Part shown: piece by piece, positions 1-9,748 of the stretch
Numbering within the stretch: position 1 is the first letter of the stretch
Layout of the letters: each line of letters opens with the position of its first letter
From: an uncultured Bacteroidales bacterium
Lineage (GTDB): Bacteria > Bacteroidota > Bacteroidia > Bacteroidales > UBA932
DNA length: 64,000 bases
Reading direction: 5' to 3'
NCBI GenBank assembly: GCA_944325435.1
Contig: CALVAC010000004.1
Location: 62,001 to 126,000 of the forward strand
Notes under the pieces: generated by a model
What the model was told of the DNA's origin: nothing
The model's database searches: none
What the model saw: the letters and a program-made list of their open reading frames with translations, nothing else
Program-made: the position numbers and the translations under genes

Positions 1-2
1 GG

Positions 3-95
3 GAGAAAGTGGAGTTCGACAATGTGAGAGTCGGCGGCAGGCGGCTCCCTGAATCCCCATCTCCGAAAGACCTTGTGAAACTGAAGATACTTTAA
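3..95 (+). CDS. 3' end of an unidentified gene upstream of susC
   Basis: An open frame enters the window at base 3 and stops with TAA at 93-95, giving the last 30 residues of a protein whose tail reads PKDLVKLKIL. The codon use looks like that of the neighbouring genes. The susC start follows about 24 bases later, so the two are probably cotranscribed. In a locus like this an alpha-glucosidase such as a GH97 or GH31 enzyme would be expected here, but 30 residues are too few to recognise a family and I do not assign one. Confidence 0.6.
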   Translation, partial: EKVEFDNVRVGGRRLPESPSPKDLVKLKIL

Positions 96-119
96 CTGTT
101 GTGTAACCACATAATTTGT

Positions 120-3100
120 ATGACAATGAAAAACAAGAAACTGATTCTGGTTTTGTCTTGCCTGTTTTCATCTTTCTGCATTTTCCCGGGAACTGCAGAT
201 GCGGCATATTCCCGTGCGGCAGGACAGGTGTCACAGGTAAACGGACAGGATGAGAGGGATGTCATCACGGGTGTCGTCAGGGACGGCAACGGGGAACCTC
301 TCATCGGTGTGAGTGTCCAGGTGACTGGAATGGCGGGAGGTGCCATAACCGATCTGGATGGCAGATATTCCATTCCGGCTTCCGAAGGGGATGAGCTTGT
401 GTTTTCGAGTATCGGGTTCGAGACTCTTGCAGTCACTGTAGGGAGCGGGTCTACATTGGATGTGATTCTGCAGGAAGACAGGGAGCTGCTCGATGAGGTT
501 GTGGTCATCGGATACGGGCAGGTCAGGAAAAAGGATGCCACAGGGGCGGTAGCCGTGGTCAAGTCATCCGAACTGAACAAGGTGACTGCGGTATCGCCGA
601 CTGACCAGCTTGTGGGCAAGGTCTCGGGTCTGTTCATTGTTCCGGGCGATGGTACTCCGGGTTCCGGAGCTACTATCCGCATCCGTAACGGGTCATCCCT
701 GACTGCCACCAATACCCCGATGATAGTGATCGATGGGGTCCCTGTGTCCGGGGATGCCAATGTCGGACAGTCAAATGTCCTCGCTGCAATCAATCCGAAC
801 GACATTGAGTCCTACACGGTCCTGAAGGATGCCTCGGCAACGGCCATATACGGATCCAGGGCTTCAAACGGAGTGATTATAATAACCACCAAAAAGGGCA
901 GTGGCAACAGGGGAGTGAAAGTAAGCTACAACAGCACATACGGTGTGGATGTCAATACCGAGAAGGTTCCTGTGCTGTCTCCTGAGGAGTTCCGCAGCTA
1001 TATGGATGAATTCTACCCTGTCGGTACTGCCACAGGGGATGCTGCCCATGCCATGATGAACTATACCTATCCGGATGGGACGGTGACAGACAGGTTCAAT
1101 ACCGACTGGCAGGATCTGATATTCCGGCCTGCATTCTCCACGGACCAGAATATAAGCGTTTCCGGTGGCGGCAGCAGGTTTCCGTTCAGGGTCTCCGTGG
1201 GGTACACCCATAAGGATGGTACGCTCAAAGGTTCTCTTTTCGAACGTTTTACGGAAAGCATAAGTTTCTCGCCGAAATTCTTCGATGACCATCTGAAGAT
1301 TGACCTCAACGCAAGAGCGATGCAGAACCGCAATGTCAAGGTAGGCAGCGGAGTGATCAATACTGCCGCATCGTTCGACCCGACCAAGCCAGTCTATGCG
1401 TTTGCCGACCCGTCGGACAGTATGGACAACCTTGTCCGTTATTCCGGCCCGTCAGGTTACGGAAGAGGTTATTTCCAGTGGCTCACGCCGGATGGAGGAA
1501 TAGACAAGAATGCCTCCCAGAACCCTGTCTCGCAACTGCTTGACAACAGCTATGACAACAATGATGCATACCGTATCCTCGGCAATCTCCAGATTGACTA
1601 TTCCATGCATTTCCTTCCTGAGCTTCATGCCGTCCTCAATCTCGGTATGGATATGTCGAGCCAGAAAGGCAGAAGCGGCAACTATCCCGGCTCCTACAGT
1701 TCACTGACCGATTCAATCCTTCCTGCAGGGCAGGGACGCTATTCCGACTATGAAGGTGAAAGGAGCAATTATCTCCTTGATTTCTACTTCAGTTATGACA
1801 AGGAGATAGATGCCCTAAAGAGCCGCATAAGTGCAACTGCCGGTTATTCTTGGCAGCATTTCTTCAGGGATGACATCAGCTGGACATATTCCAACGAGAC
1901 CGATGATTTCGCCTCTGCTTTCATAGAAGGAGGTATAGCTTCTCCTAAGGAGTATTATCTGATATCATTTTTCGGGAGGCTCAACTGGTCTGTCATGGAC
2001 AGGTATCTCATCACGGCGACACTGAGGAACGACGGCACTTCGAGATTCTCCCCATCCAACCGCTGGGGCCTGTTCCCATCTGTCGCCCTCGCATGGAGGA
2101 TGTCTGAGGAGGGATTCCTCAAAGGCGTGGACTGGATTGATGATATGAAGCTGCGTGCCAGCTGGGGGCAGACCGGACAGCAGGACATAGGGACAGATTA
2201 CTATCCATATATACCGCAATATGACCTGTCGGATACGGACAGCGGCTCTAACTACTGGTTCGGGGACGAGGTCTATCAGCTGCTTGCGCCTAAGGCATAT
2301 AACGAGAACATCAGATGGGAGACCACTACCACATGGAACGCAGGACTCGATTTCGCTTTCCTCGACAACAGGCTCAACGGGTCTGTCGAGTACTTCTACA
2401 AGGAGACAGATGACCTCCTGAACTCGATACCGATTCCTGCAGGGTCGAACTTCACCAACCAGATGGTGTCCAACATCGGTTCCCTGACATCGCAGGGCGT
2501 GGAGGCAAACCTTGACATCACCCCGGTCAGGACAAAGGATTTCTATTGGAACATCGGTCTGAACGCCACTTGGATCTCGACCAGAATCAATAAATTGACG
2601 GCAATCTACAATCCGGAATATGTAGGGGTGCCGACCGGGGGGATCAGTACGGGCCAGGGAAGCAACATCCAGATACACAGCGAAGGCTATGCCCCGAATA
2701 CGTTCTATGTATTCGAGCAGGTCTATGACGAGAACGGCTATCCGATACAGAACGCTTTCGTAGACCAGGATGACAACGGTATCATTGATGACAAGGATCT
2801 GGTGCGGAAGCACAGCCCGCGCCCGGATGTGTATTTCGGTCTGAACATGCAGTTCCAGTGGAAGTCCCTTGATTTCGGGTTCAACACACACGGAAGCATC
2901 GGGAACTATGTCTTCAATGACTACAATTCCGCCCGCTGCTCTGCAAACTATACTTTCAGCAATCCGGCATCGGTAAGGAATGTGCCCAAAGCCGTCTATT
3001 ATAACTATCGCTTCAAGGAGGCGATAACGGTTCAGCAGGCAAAGAGCGACCTTTTCCTCGAGAACGCCTCTTTCTGGAAGATAGACAACATAACCGTCGG

Positions 3101-3278
3101 CTATACCTTCAGCCGTCTGTTCAAGACAGACCTGAGTGCAAGGCTTTCATTCACAGCCCAGAATGTGGCCACGATAACCCGTTTTACCGGCCCGGACCCT
3201 GAAGTGAGCAGCGGAATAGCCAACAATGCATGGCCGAGACCGCGCACATTCGTATTCGGCCTGACCATCAACTATTAA
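120..3278 (+). CDS. susC: SusC-like TonB-dependent transporter of the starch locus
   Basis: This outer-membrane transporter imports oligosaccharides captured by its SusD partner, using TonB energy. The product is about 1,052 residues. It has a signal peptide (MKNKK start), then a carboxypeptidase-like regulatory domain (VITGVVRDGNGEPLIGVSV), then a TonB-box-like stretch (EVVVIGYGQ), the plug (IRIRNGSS; TAIYGSRASNGVIIITTKKG) and a beta barrel ending in aromatic FVFGLTINY. An upstream TTG at 99 extends the frame, but the ATG at 120 or 126 immediately precedes the charged signal-peptide start and is preferred. The susD start follows 12 bases after the stop. The starch assignment rests on the SusE-type lipoprotein and SusG-type amylase downstream, not on this protein itself. 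Confidence 0.9.
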   Translation: MTMKNKKLILVLSCLFSSFCIFPGTADAAYSRAAGQVSQVNGQDERDVITGVVRDGNGEPLIGVSVQVTGMAGGAITDLDGRYSIPASEGDELVFSSIGFETLAVTVGSGSTLDVILQEDRELLDEVVVIGYGQVRKKDATGAVAVVKSSELNKVTAVSPTDQLVGKVSGLFIVPGDGTPGSGATIRIRNGSSLTATNTPMIVIDGVPVSGDANVGQSNVLAAINPNDIESYTVLKDASATAIYGSRASNGVIIITTKKGSGNRGVKVSYNSTYGVDVNTEKVPVLSPEEFRSYMDEFYPVGTATGDAAHAMMNYTYPDGTVTDRFNTDWQDLIFRPAFSTDQNISVSGGGSRFPFRVSVGYTHKDGTLKGSLFERFTESISFSPKFFDDHLKIDLNARAMQNRNVKVGSGVINTAASFDPTKPVYAFADPSDSMDNLVRYSGPSGYGRGYFQWLTPDGGIDKNASQNPVSQLLDNSYDNNDAYRILGNLQIDYSMHFLPELHAVLNLGMDMSSQKGRSGNYPGSYSSLTDSILPAGQGRYSDYEGERSNYLLDFYFSYDKEIDALKSRISATAGYSWQHFFRDDISWTYSNETDDFASAFIEGGIASPKEYYLISFFGRLNWSVMDRYLITATLRNDGTSRFSPSNRWGLFPSVALAWRMSEEGFLKGVDWIDDMKLRASWGQTGQQDIGTDYYPYIPQYDLSDTDSGSNYWFGDEVYQLLAPKAYNENIRWETTTTWNAGLDFAFLDNRLNGSVEYFYKETDDLLNSIPIPAGSNFTNQMVSNIGSLTSQGVEANLDITPVRTKDFYWNIGLNATWISTRINKLTAIYNPEYVGVPTGGISTGQGSNIQIHSEGYAPNTFYVFEQVYDENGYPIQNAFVDQDDNGIIDDKDLVRKHSPRPDVYFGLNMQFQWKSLDFGFNTHGSIGNYVFNDYNSARCSANYTFSNPASVRNVPKAVYYNYRFKEAITVQQAKSDLFLENASFWKIDNITVGYTFSRLFKTDLSARLSFTAQNVATITRFTGPDPEVSSGIANNAWPRPRTFVFGLTINY

Positions 3279-3290
3279 AATCTCTTGACT

Positions 3291-5147
3291 ATGGAAAGAA
3301 GACTTGTAATATATGGCATAATGGCTGTCCTTCTGCCATTCATGCTCTCATCATGTCTCGGAGACCTGGACACGAAACCTCTTGACGAGACAATATTTAC
3401 GGATGACAAGGCATATCAGAACGAAACAGGCTATACGCAAGGGCTGGCCAAGCTCTATGCGGCCCTCGGAATGTCAGGCCAGAATGGCGCCGGAAGTTCG
3501 GAGATAGCCAACACCGATGCGGGGACATCTGCCTTCATCCGTTCCCTGTGGTATCTCCAGGAGTTCACTACAGATGAATGCAAATGGGCGCAGACAGGGG
3601 ATACCGGCACTCCGGAACTCGACTACAATACATACGGGACTGTGAACAACCCTATCATTTCCGGGTTCTATTACCGTGTGACCTATACTGTCACGCTCTG
3701 CAACGACTATCTGAAGCAGACTGCCGAGGACAAGGTCTCTGCCAGGGGACAGTCTGATCTTTGGCCGATGATCAGGAAATACAGGGCGGAGGCCCGTTTT
3801 ATCAGGGCGTTGGTCTATTATTACGGACTTGATGCTTTCGGCAATATGCCATTCATCACTGAAAACGACCCTATAGGCTCGTTCCTTCCTCCTCAATACA
3901 CCCGCAGACAGCTTTTTGAGTTCATAGAGAGCGAACTCCTTGCCCTGGATGCCGATCCGGATCTTGCCGAGCCTCATGCCAACCCGTACGGGAGGGCGGA
4001 CAAGGCAGCGGTATGGATGCTCCTTTCCAGACTCTATCTCAATTCCGAAGTATATCTCAGCACTATGGATGCTTCAGGCAATCTTGTGCAGAAAGGTGAA
4101 GCCATGTATGCCTCTGCAAAGATTTATGCTAAGAAAGTGATGGATGCAGGATATGACCTGTGCAACACATACGACCATCTTTTCCTGGCTGACAACGGCT
4201 CCAATCCGGAGGCTCTCAAGGAAATGATATTCTCGGTGAGGTTCGATGGATACTGGTCCCAGTCCTATACCCCTTATTTTCTTGTGTGCGGGTCGCGCGG
4301 ACCTACAGATGACTCATACAAGACCACAAGCGGGGCGTGGAAGACCAATAAGGGCAACAGGGTGACACTTGCTTTTCTGTATAATTCTTTTCTCGATGAG
4401 GATAACCTGCCGCAGATGTTTGCCGACAATACGCGGGACGGTAATTTCGTCGATCCTGTGACAACCAAATACAGCGGGACCGAACCGGGTTTTGCCATCG
4501 GGCATGAGGCGGAGGAGAATACTTTCGGAGAGCTGGTCAGGAAAATGGACAACAGGGCCATCTTCTTCACCCGTCAGTGTACTCTGCCTATGCTTGCCAA
4601 TGATGGGGCCACCAATTTCACATACGGCTGGCCTTCCTACAAATGGTCCAATATCACAAGCGACGGAAAACTTCCTTCCTATATTGATCCTGATGGCAAT
4701 GAGGTGTCATGGAGCGAACCGCCGCAGTTCCCGAGCCTGGACTATCCTCTGATGAGACTTGCTGAAGCCTACCTCAACTATGCCGAGGCCTGTGCGAGGC
4801 TGGATGGCGGCGAGACCACTGACCCGGATGCCATAGATGCCCTGAATGCGCTTCTTGACAGGGCGAATGTGGCTGATGAGTCTGGCGTGCCGGTAGAGGA
4901 TCTGACTTCTGCGGATCTTGAATATATTTTCAGGGAGAGGGGAAGAGAACTCTACTGGGAGGCTTTCCGCCGCACCGACCTCATAAGGTTTGACCGTTAT
5001 GCCGGAAGCACTGACTATAACTGGGAATTCAAGGGCGGCATTTCCACCGGAGTGCAGATTCCGTATTTCCGGAGCCTTTTCCCTATACCGGAGTCGGACC
5101 TAGGGGTCAACCCGAATCTGAAACAGAATCCAGGATATCATAAGTAA
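3291..5147 (+). CDS. susD: SusD-like starch-binding surface lipoprotein
   Basis: This is the surface glycan-binding lipoprotein that lids the SusC transporter. The product is 618 residues. A hydrophobic signal ends in a lipobox (FMLSSC), after which the mature protein would be lipidated and moved to the cell surface. The helical TPR-like SusD core is recognisable from stretches such as YRAEARFIRALVYYYGLDAF and, near the end, EYIFRERGRELYWEAFRR, the conserved SusD/RagB C-terminal helix. The ATG at 3291 was chosen over the TTG six bases upstream. It lies 12 bases behind susC and 4 bases before the next gene, consistent with one operon. Confidence 0.92.
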   Translation: MERRLVIYGIMAVLLPFMLSSCLGDLDTKPLDETIFTDDKAYQNETGYTQGLAKLYAALGMSGQNGAGSSEIANTDAGTSAFIRSLWYLQEFTTDECKWAQTGDTGTPELDYNTYGTVNNPIISGFYYRVTYTVTLCNDYLKQTAEDKVSARGQSDLWPMIRKYRAEARFIRALVYYYGLDAFGNMPFITENDPIGSFLPPQYTRRQLFEFIESELLALDADPDLAEPHANPYGRADKAAVWMLLSRLYLNSEVYLSTMDASGNLVQKGEAMYASAKIYAKKVMDAGYDLCNTYDHLFLADNGSNPEALKEMIFSVRFDGYWSQSYTPYFLVCGSRGPTDDSYKTTSGAWKTNKGNRVTLAFLYNSFLDEDNLPQMFADNTRDGNFVDPVTTKYSGTEPGFAIGHEAEENTFGELVRKMDNRAIFFTRQCTLPMLANDGATNFTYGWPSYKWSNITSDGKLPSYIDPDGNEVSWSEPPQFPSLDYPLMRLAEAYLNYAEACARLDGGETTDPDAIDALNALLDRANVADESGVPVEDLTSADLEYIFRERGRELYWEAFRRTDLIRFDRYAGSTDYNWEFKGGISTGVQIPYFRSLFPIPESDLGVNPNLKQNPGYHK

Positions 5148-5151
5148 TATA

Positions 5152-6459
5152 ATGCGAAAAATGAAAAGGATTGTCATAATATTGGGTATTGCCCTCGCTT
5201 TCTTCACATCCTGTACGGAAGATGAGAAGACCGTTCTTGACCCGGAAGGCTTTGTGCCTAGCGAATGGATCAGAGGGGACAACAATTCAATCTTCTCCCA
5301 AGGTGATGTGCTCACCTTGCAGAGGGGAGAGACCGAAAGTGTGCTGACCACACTCAGATGGACTGAAACCGGTTTCGGCTACAGTGCGGCCATCACATAT
5401 AATATCGAAGTCGCTGCTGATAACGGTGATGGCGCTGCAGACTATGTTACAGTCGCGACCACGCAGTCCACTTCATACGAAGTGCTGGTCAAGGATTTCA
5501 ATTCCTGGCTTGTGGGCTGCGGGGCGGAAAAATCCCGCACGAATGACATGCTCATGCGCCTCTCCGCTTCTATCAGCGGAAGCTACAGGCCTGTATATTC
5601 GGAAGTCTATGAATTCAAGGCCAATGTGTTCTCTACAGAACCGGACAGGCTGTATTTCGTTAGTGCAAAGACAGGGGACCTTCAGTCGGCGGATTACGCC
5701 CTGTCCCCTGATTTCAATGCGAAATATGACGGTTTCGTATATATCCCTTACGGAGAGGATGGCATCTGGCTTGTGGAGGATATGCATCCTGATGTCAGAT
5801 GGGGGCTTTCAAGTTCTACGGAGCAGGGCGGCTGTCTGACCCTTGTAAAGGAGGATGATGGTGGACAGCCGATAGCACCGGGAGCTTTCGGAACAGGTGA
5901 TGTGGATGCAAGTTTCGTGGAGAGCGGGTATTACCGTGTCCATGGTGATTTGAGTTCGGAAGACAAGACTATAGAAATGTGGCGTTTCTATGGCGATTTT
6001 ATCATTGTCGGTCAGAGAAACATGAATTATCTCTGGTGGGCGAACAGCATGAGCAACCAGAAGCAGAGCAATGTCGTGGATGGCAAGCCTTGGGGGACAG
6101 GTGCGAAGCTGACATATTATCCTGAGGAGCGCGTGTGGAAGACTGAAAGCGTCTATGTCCCTAAATATACCACAGGTTCGGAAAACCCTCCTGTGACGAC
6201 CACCACCGTATGGGAGTTCAAGTTCAGGGCAAATGACAGCTGGGGACCGGCTATTGAAGGCGGAGGGTCTTCAGATGATGAGGTGGATGGAGATGGAGTC
6301 CAGTCCGGTGAAGTCGGAGTCAAGGGTATAGGCGGCTCGACAGGCAATATAAGGTTCAACGGGGAAGAAGGCTGGTATCACTGGGAAGTGTATCTCGGCG
6401 AGAGGCCGTTCCGTTACAGGCTTGTCCCTGATGCCGGACCGGAAAATTCTGAGGAATGA
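5152..6459 (+). CDS. SusE/SusF-type outer-membrane starch-binding lipoprotein
   Basis: This 435-residue lipoprotein has a short signal ending FFTSC. The N-terminal half resembles the SusE domain (a beta-sandwich with TLRWTETGFGYSAAITYNIE and the following strands). The rest reads as tandem binding modules with aromatic clusters (LWWANSM, GWYHWEVYLGERPFRYRLVP). SusE and SusF help bind starch at the surface and are not enzymes. Only one such gene is present here, whereas the Bacteroides thetaiotaomicron system has two. The gene starts 4 bases after susD, and its stop overlaps the amylase start (ATGA at 6456-6459), which suggests translational coupling. Confidence 0.8.
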   Translation: MRKMKRIVIILGIALAFFTSCTEDEKTVLDPEGFVPSEWIRGDNNSIFSQGDVLTLQRGETESVLTTLRWTETGFGYSAAITYNIEVAADNGDGAADYVTVATTQSTSYEVLVKDFNSWLVGCGAEKSRTNDMLMRLSASISGSYRPVYSEVYEFKANVFSTEPDRLYFVSAKTGDLQSADYALSPDFNAKYDGFVYIPYGEDGIWLVEDMHPDVRWGLSSSTEQGGCLTLVKEDDGGQPIAPGAFGTGDVDASFVESGYYRVHGDLSSEDKTIEMWRFYGDFIIVGQRNMNYLWWANSMSNQKQSNVVDGKPWGTGAKLTYYPEERVWKTESVYVPKYTTGSENPPVTTTTVWEFKFRANDSWGPAIEGGGSSDDEVDGDGVQSGEVGVKGIGGSTGNIRFNGEEGWYHWEVYLGERPFRYRLVPDAGPENSEE

Positions 6460-8561
6460 CTGCCATGAAATCAATGAAATATTTGGCTGTTGCTGCGGCA
6501 TTGCTTACCGGTGCCGCAGCTTACGGATGTTCCGGGCTACCAGGGCCGGAAATTCCGGGGCAGTCCGGTGATGGCGGAGAACTTGCGGGGTACAGGGGAG
6601 ATGCTGTGGTGCCTGTACCTGTAGAGTGGGATGGCCGGAAACGGGCGGACATCACATATCAGCTGCTTGTCTACAGCTTTTCGGATACTGATACGGATGA
6701 TGACAACATAGGTGACCTGAAAGGCTTGACAGAGAAGCTTGACTATCTCGATGCCCTCGGGGTCTCTGCCGTATGGCTTTCTCCTGTCCATCCTTGCGAT
6801 GCGTATCACGGCTACGGAGTGAAGGACTATTTTGCGGTGAACCCTGATTTCGGCACGGAGGAGGACCTGCGCAATTTTATAGATGCTGCCCATGCAAAGG
6901 GGATCAGTGTCTATCTGGACTATGTGCTCAACCATTGCAGCAGCAGGAATCCGTGGTTTGAGGATGCCAGGTCCGGGGAGGACAGCCCGTACCGTGACTG
7001 GTTCGTCTTTTCCGACAATCCGGAAGGGGATATCGCGGCAGGAAAGATAGCGCAGATTGCTACGGAGGGAGCTGCAGGTTACGACCCGGATGAATGGCGT
7101 TCGCTCGGGGGCAGTACGGGTTATGATGGCGTGCTGAAGTTCCATCTCGATTTCAGCGATCCGGACAGTCCGTACGTCACCGTCACAGAAGCGTCAGAGT
7201 CGGAGATCGATGACGAGAATGCCGATGCCGGACCGAATGACAAATACATACATTTTGACAGGGAATCTGCTCGCAAGAGACTGTATGACAAGGGAAACGG
7301 TATATATGAACTCACTTGTGCGTTCAATTCAGACTGGGGATTCCTCATTACATCTTCGGAAACGGGCTGGACCGACAAATACGGTGCGGAATCCCCGGGG
7401 GCCTGTATTGAGTTCGGTGTCCCGTTCAGTCTTGCTGCCAGGTCATCATCTTTTGACCCTGCGGATATCTGGTTCTCCCGTCCGATGATGTGGTATTCAG
7501 CCTTCAGGACAGACAGGTATGCGGATTTCAACTATGGCCCGGTTGCGACGGCAGAGGAGTCCCCCGCATTCAGGGAACTCCTGAGGTCGGCCAGACATTG
7601 GATAGAGCTGGGAGTGGATGGTTTCAGACTGGATGCCGTGAAGCATATCTACAGGAACCAGACCGGCTATGAGAATCCGGACTTCCTTGCCGGATGGTAT
7701 GATGCGACTGATGATATTTACAGAAGTGTAGGCAACGGCAGACAGGAACATCTGTACACTGTAGGAGAGGTGCTTACAAGCAATGTGGACAACGTAGCCC
7801 CATATTATTCCGGTCTTCCGGCCCTTTTCGAGTTCGCTTTCTGGACAAGGCTTGCGGAAGGCATAGACAGCGGTATCGGATACAGGTTTGTGGACAACAT
7901 ACTGGATTACCGGGAGAAATACCGGAGTTACAGGGAAGATTTCATAGAACCCACCAAACTGTCCAATCATGATGAGGAGCGCGCTGCAAGCCGGCTCGGA
8001 AGGTCTGAAGGAAAGATGAGACTTGCTGCCGCCGTACTGCTTACTGCCGGAGGGTCTCCCTATATCTATCAGGGAGAGGAACTCGGCTATTGGGGTGTGC
8101 AGGATAACGGCGATGAATATGTCCGGACTCCCGTGATGTGGGATGAGGCCGGACAGGATGTGGCGCGAGAGGCTCTCGGAGGCAAGATAGACAATGCCAT
8201 GCTGAAACCGGAGATTTCCGTTGAGTCCCAGGACAGGAATCCCCGTTCCCTGTTGAACCATTACAGAAATTTCGCGAGATTGCGTAATGCCTTTCCCGCG
8301 CTCGCTGATGGTCAGATGGAACGGCATCCGGTATACTGTGGCACCAATGAGAACTTCCGGCAGATATGCGCATACTACAGGGTCTCCGGAGACCAGAGAA
8401 TGCTGGTGACGCACAATTTCAGCAGTAAGCCGGTGAGCATCAAGCTGGATGACAATCTGAAGACTCCGGTCGGCCTCTCGGGCAATGCAAAGGTAGCGGA
8501 GTCAGGAACCGGATTCACCCTCACTCTCGGTGCCTGGAGTTCGGTCGTCTTCCTTCTGTGA
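6456..8561 (+). CDS. susG: SusG-like GH13 alpha-amylase lipoprotein with inserted binding module
   Basis: This enzyme hydrolyses alpha-1,4 links of starch at the cell surface. The GH13 motifs are all present: DYVLNH (region I), GFRLDAVKH with nucleophile Asp near 392, GEV with acid/base Glu near 438, and NHDE with Asp near 506 (numbered from 6456). These positions lie close to those of B. thetaiotaomicron SusG (388, 431, 498 as I recall). Residues of about 225-350 do not look like a GH13 barrel and sit where SusG carries its inserted CBM58. The length of 701 is near the SusG length. The signal peptide ends AAYGCSG, indicating lipidation. In-frame ATGs at 6456, 6465 and 6474 are all possible starts. 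The last 41 bases overlap the end of the convergent PepSY gene. Confidence 0.92.
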   Translation: MTAMKSMKYLAVAAALLTGAAAYGCSGLPGPEIPGQSGDGGELAGYRGDAVVPVPVEWDGRKRADITYQLLVYSFSDTDTDDDNIGDLKGLTEKLDYLDALGVSAVWLSPVHPCDAYHGYGVKDYFAVNPDFGTEEDLRNFIDAAHAKGISVYLDYVLNHCSSRNPWFEDARSGEDSPYRDWFVFSDNPEGDIAAGKIAQIATEGAAGYDPDEWRSLGGSTGYDGVLKFHLDFSDPDSPYVTVTEASESEIDDENADAGPNDKYIHFDRESARKRLYDKGNGIYELTCAFNSDWGFLITSSETGWTDKYGAESPGACIEFGVPFSLAARSSSFDPADIWFSRPMMWYSAFRTDRYADFNYGPVATAEESPAFRELLRSARHWIELGVDGFRLDAVKHIYRNQTGYENPDFLAGWYDATDDIYRSVGNGRQEHLYTVGEVLTSNVDNVAPYYSGLPALFEFAFWTRLAEGIDSGIGYRFVDNILDYREKYRSYREDFIEPTKLSNHDEERAASRLGRSEGKMRLAAAVLLTAGGSPYIYQGEELGYWGVQDNGDEYVRTPVMWDEAGQDVAREALGGKIDNAMLKPEISVESQDRNPRSLLNHYRNFARLRNAFPALADGQMERHPVYCGTNENFRQICAYYRVSGDQRMLVTHNFSSKPVSIKLDDNLKTPVGLSGNAKVAESGTGFTLTLGAWSSVVFLL

Positions 8562-9741
8562 CCCTGTCCGGTGTTTCTCGCGTTGTGCTTACGGCCTGAG
8601 GCATCTTCTTGATTCTTCTGACATACAGGCAATATCCGGATATAACCAGATATGCCCCTCCTATGCAGGCAATGAAATAGAGAAGTTTCACTATCCAGCC
8701 TCCCCACAGTCCCGCATGGAGCAGAAAGGCATATCCCATAAGCTTACGCGAGGCCGGCAGGTCTTCGTATTTCTGCACATCCGTAATATTTCCATCAGGA
8801 TCGAATCTGTAAGTGTCTGAAGCCCTGGCATGGTGGTGCGCTGTCACCACTGTCGCTGTCTCTTTCTTCAGCGAAACCGAAACCGCTTCAGGCTCCAGGC
8901 CTTTTATTCCGGCAATGACCTTCATCCAGATTCCCGGGTCGATGCCGTCAAGGACATATTCAGCGGAAGCGGTATTTTGCGGCTGTCCGGCGACGGGAGT
9001 CCTGGGTGTACCTTTCCCGTTGCCGTGCTTGCCTCCATTCATATTCTCTATGCCGAATATGGCGGCAACCCCGTTGCGGTACCAGCTGAAACTCCACATC
9101 GGGCCTGTCAATGACATAAGGAGAAGGAACACTGCACAGCACCAGCCGAATGCACGGTGTGAAGTAAACCACCATACAGAGGATGTCTTGCCTCTTCTCA
9201 CAGACAAGGCCTGTTTCCATTGGCCCACGTTGCGCCATGCTCTGGGAACGGCTATAAATATCCCGCTTATAAGAATGATGGAGAACATTATTGAAGAGAT
9301 GCCCATTATTGTCCTTCCGACAGTCCGTCCCGTACCTGTCAGCATCAGCCACCGGTGCAGGCTGCGCACGGACGTGAAGAATCTGCCGGCGGGCGCTCCT
9401 TTTCCCGTAATCTCGCCTGTGTATGGGTCTATGGTCATATAGACCCCTTTCTGGCCGGAAACGCCAACAGCTACGGTAGACTCGGGGTTTGAATATACTG
9501 TAACGGAAGAAATTTTCCTGCCTTCGCCCGAAAGCTCTTCTGCGGCTGTGCAGACAAGGGCATCGAGAGGGAGCGGTTCCTTCACTTCCCGATACCTGTC
9601 CGTAAAATAGAATCCTGGTGAAACCGCTCTCTGGATTTCCTGCTGGAAGACCAGAACCGCGCCGGTCAGACACATCACAGCGATGAAAATCCCGGCAGGC
9701 AGGGACAGCCAGAGGTGTATGTGTTTCAGAAATTTTCTCAT
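8521..9741 (-). CDS. PepSY-associated inner-membrane protein (XusC-like)
   Basis: This 406-residue protein has the PepSY-TM architecture: an N-terminal helix (HIHLWLSLPAGIFIAVMCLT), a periplasmic PepSY domain with a nucleotide-independent fold (VYMTIDPYTGEITG), further helices (FSIILISGIFIAV; CCAVFLLLMSLTGPMWSFSW), a second PepSY stretch and a final helix near 365-390. Histidines in the helices (HLWLSL, LHRWLML, SHRAFGW, LHAGLWGG) are typical of families thought to move electrons or reduce ferric siderophores. It lies 7 bases after the DUF4374 gene and downstream of a TonB receptor, the same order as xusABC in Bacteroides. Its 3' end overlaps the convergent amylase gene. An iron-release role is inferred from context. 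Confidence 0.85.
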   Translation of the reverse strand: MRKFLKHIHLWLSLPAGIFIAVMCLTGAVLVFQQEIQRAVSPGFYFTDRYREVKEPLPLDALVCTAAEELSGEGRKISSVTVYSNPESTVAVGVSGQKGVYMTIDPYTGEITGKGAPAGRFFTSVRSLHRWLMLTGTGRTVGRTIMGISSIMFSIILISGIFIAVPRAWRNVGQWKQALSVRRGKTSSVWWFTSHRAFGWCCAVFLLLMSLTGPMWSFSWYRNGVAAIFGIENMNGGKHGNGKGTPRTPVAGQPQNTASAEYVLDGIDPGIWMKVIAGIKGLEPEAVSVSLKKETATVVTAHHHARASDTYRFDPDGNITDVQKYEDLPASRKLMGYAFLLHAGLWGGWIVKLLYFIACIGGAYLVISGYCLYVRRIKKMPQAVSTTRETPDRVTEGRRPNSRHRE

Positions 9742-9748
9742 TGATACA

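Noticed and set aside
99..119. TTG start for susC
   Set aside because: It adds residues before a normal signal peptide. The ATGs at 120 or 126 are better placed.
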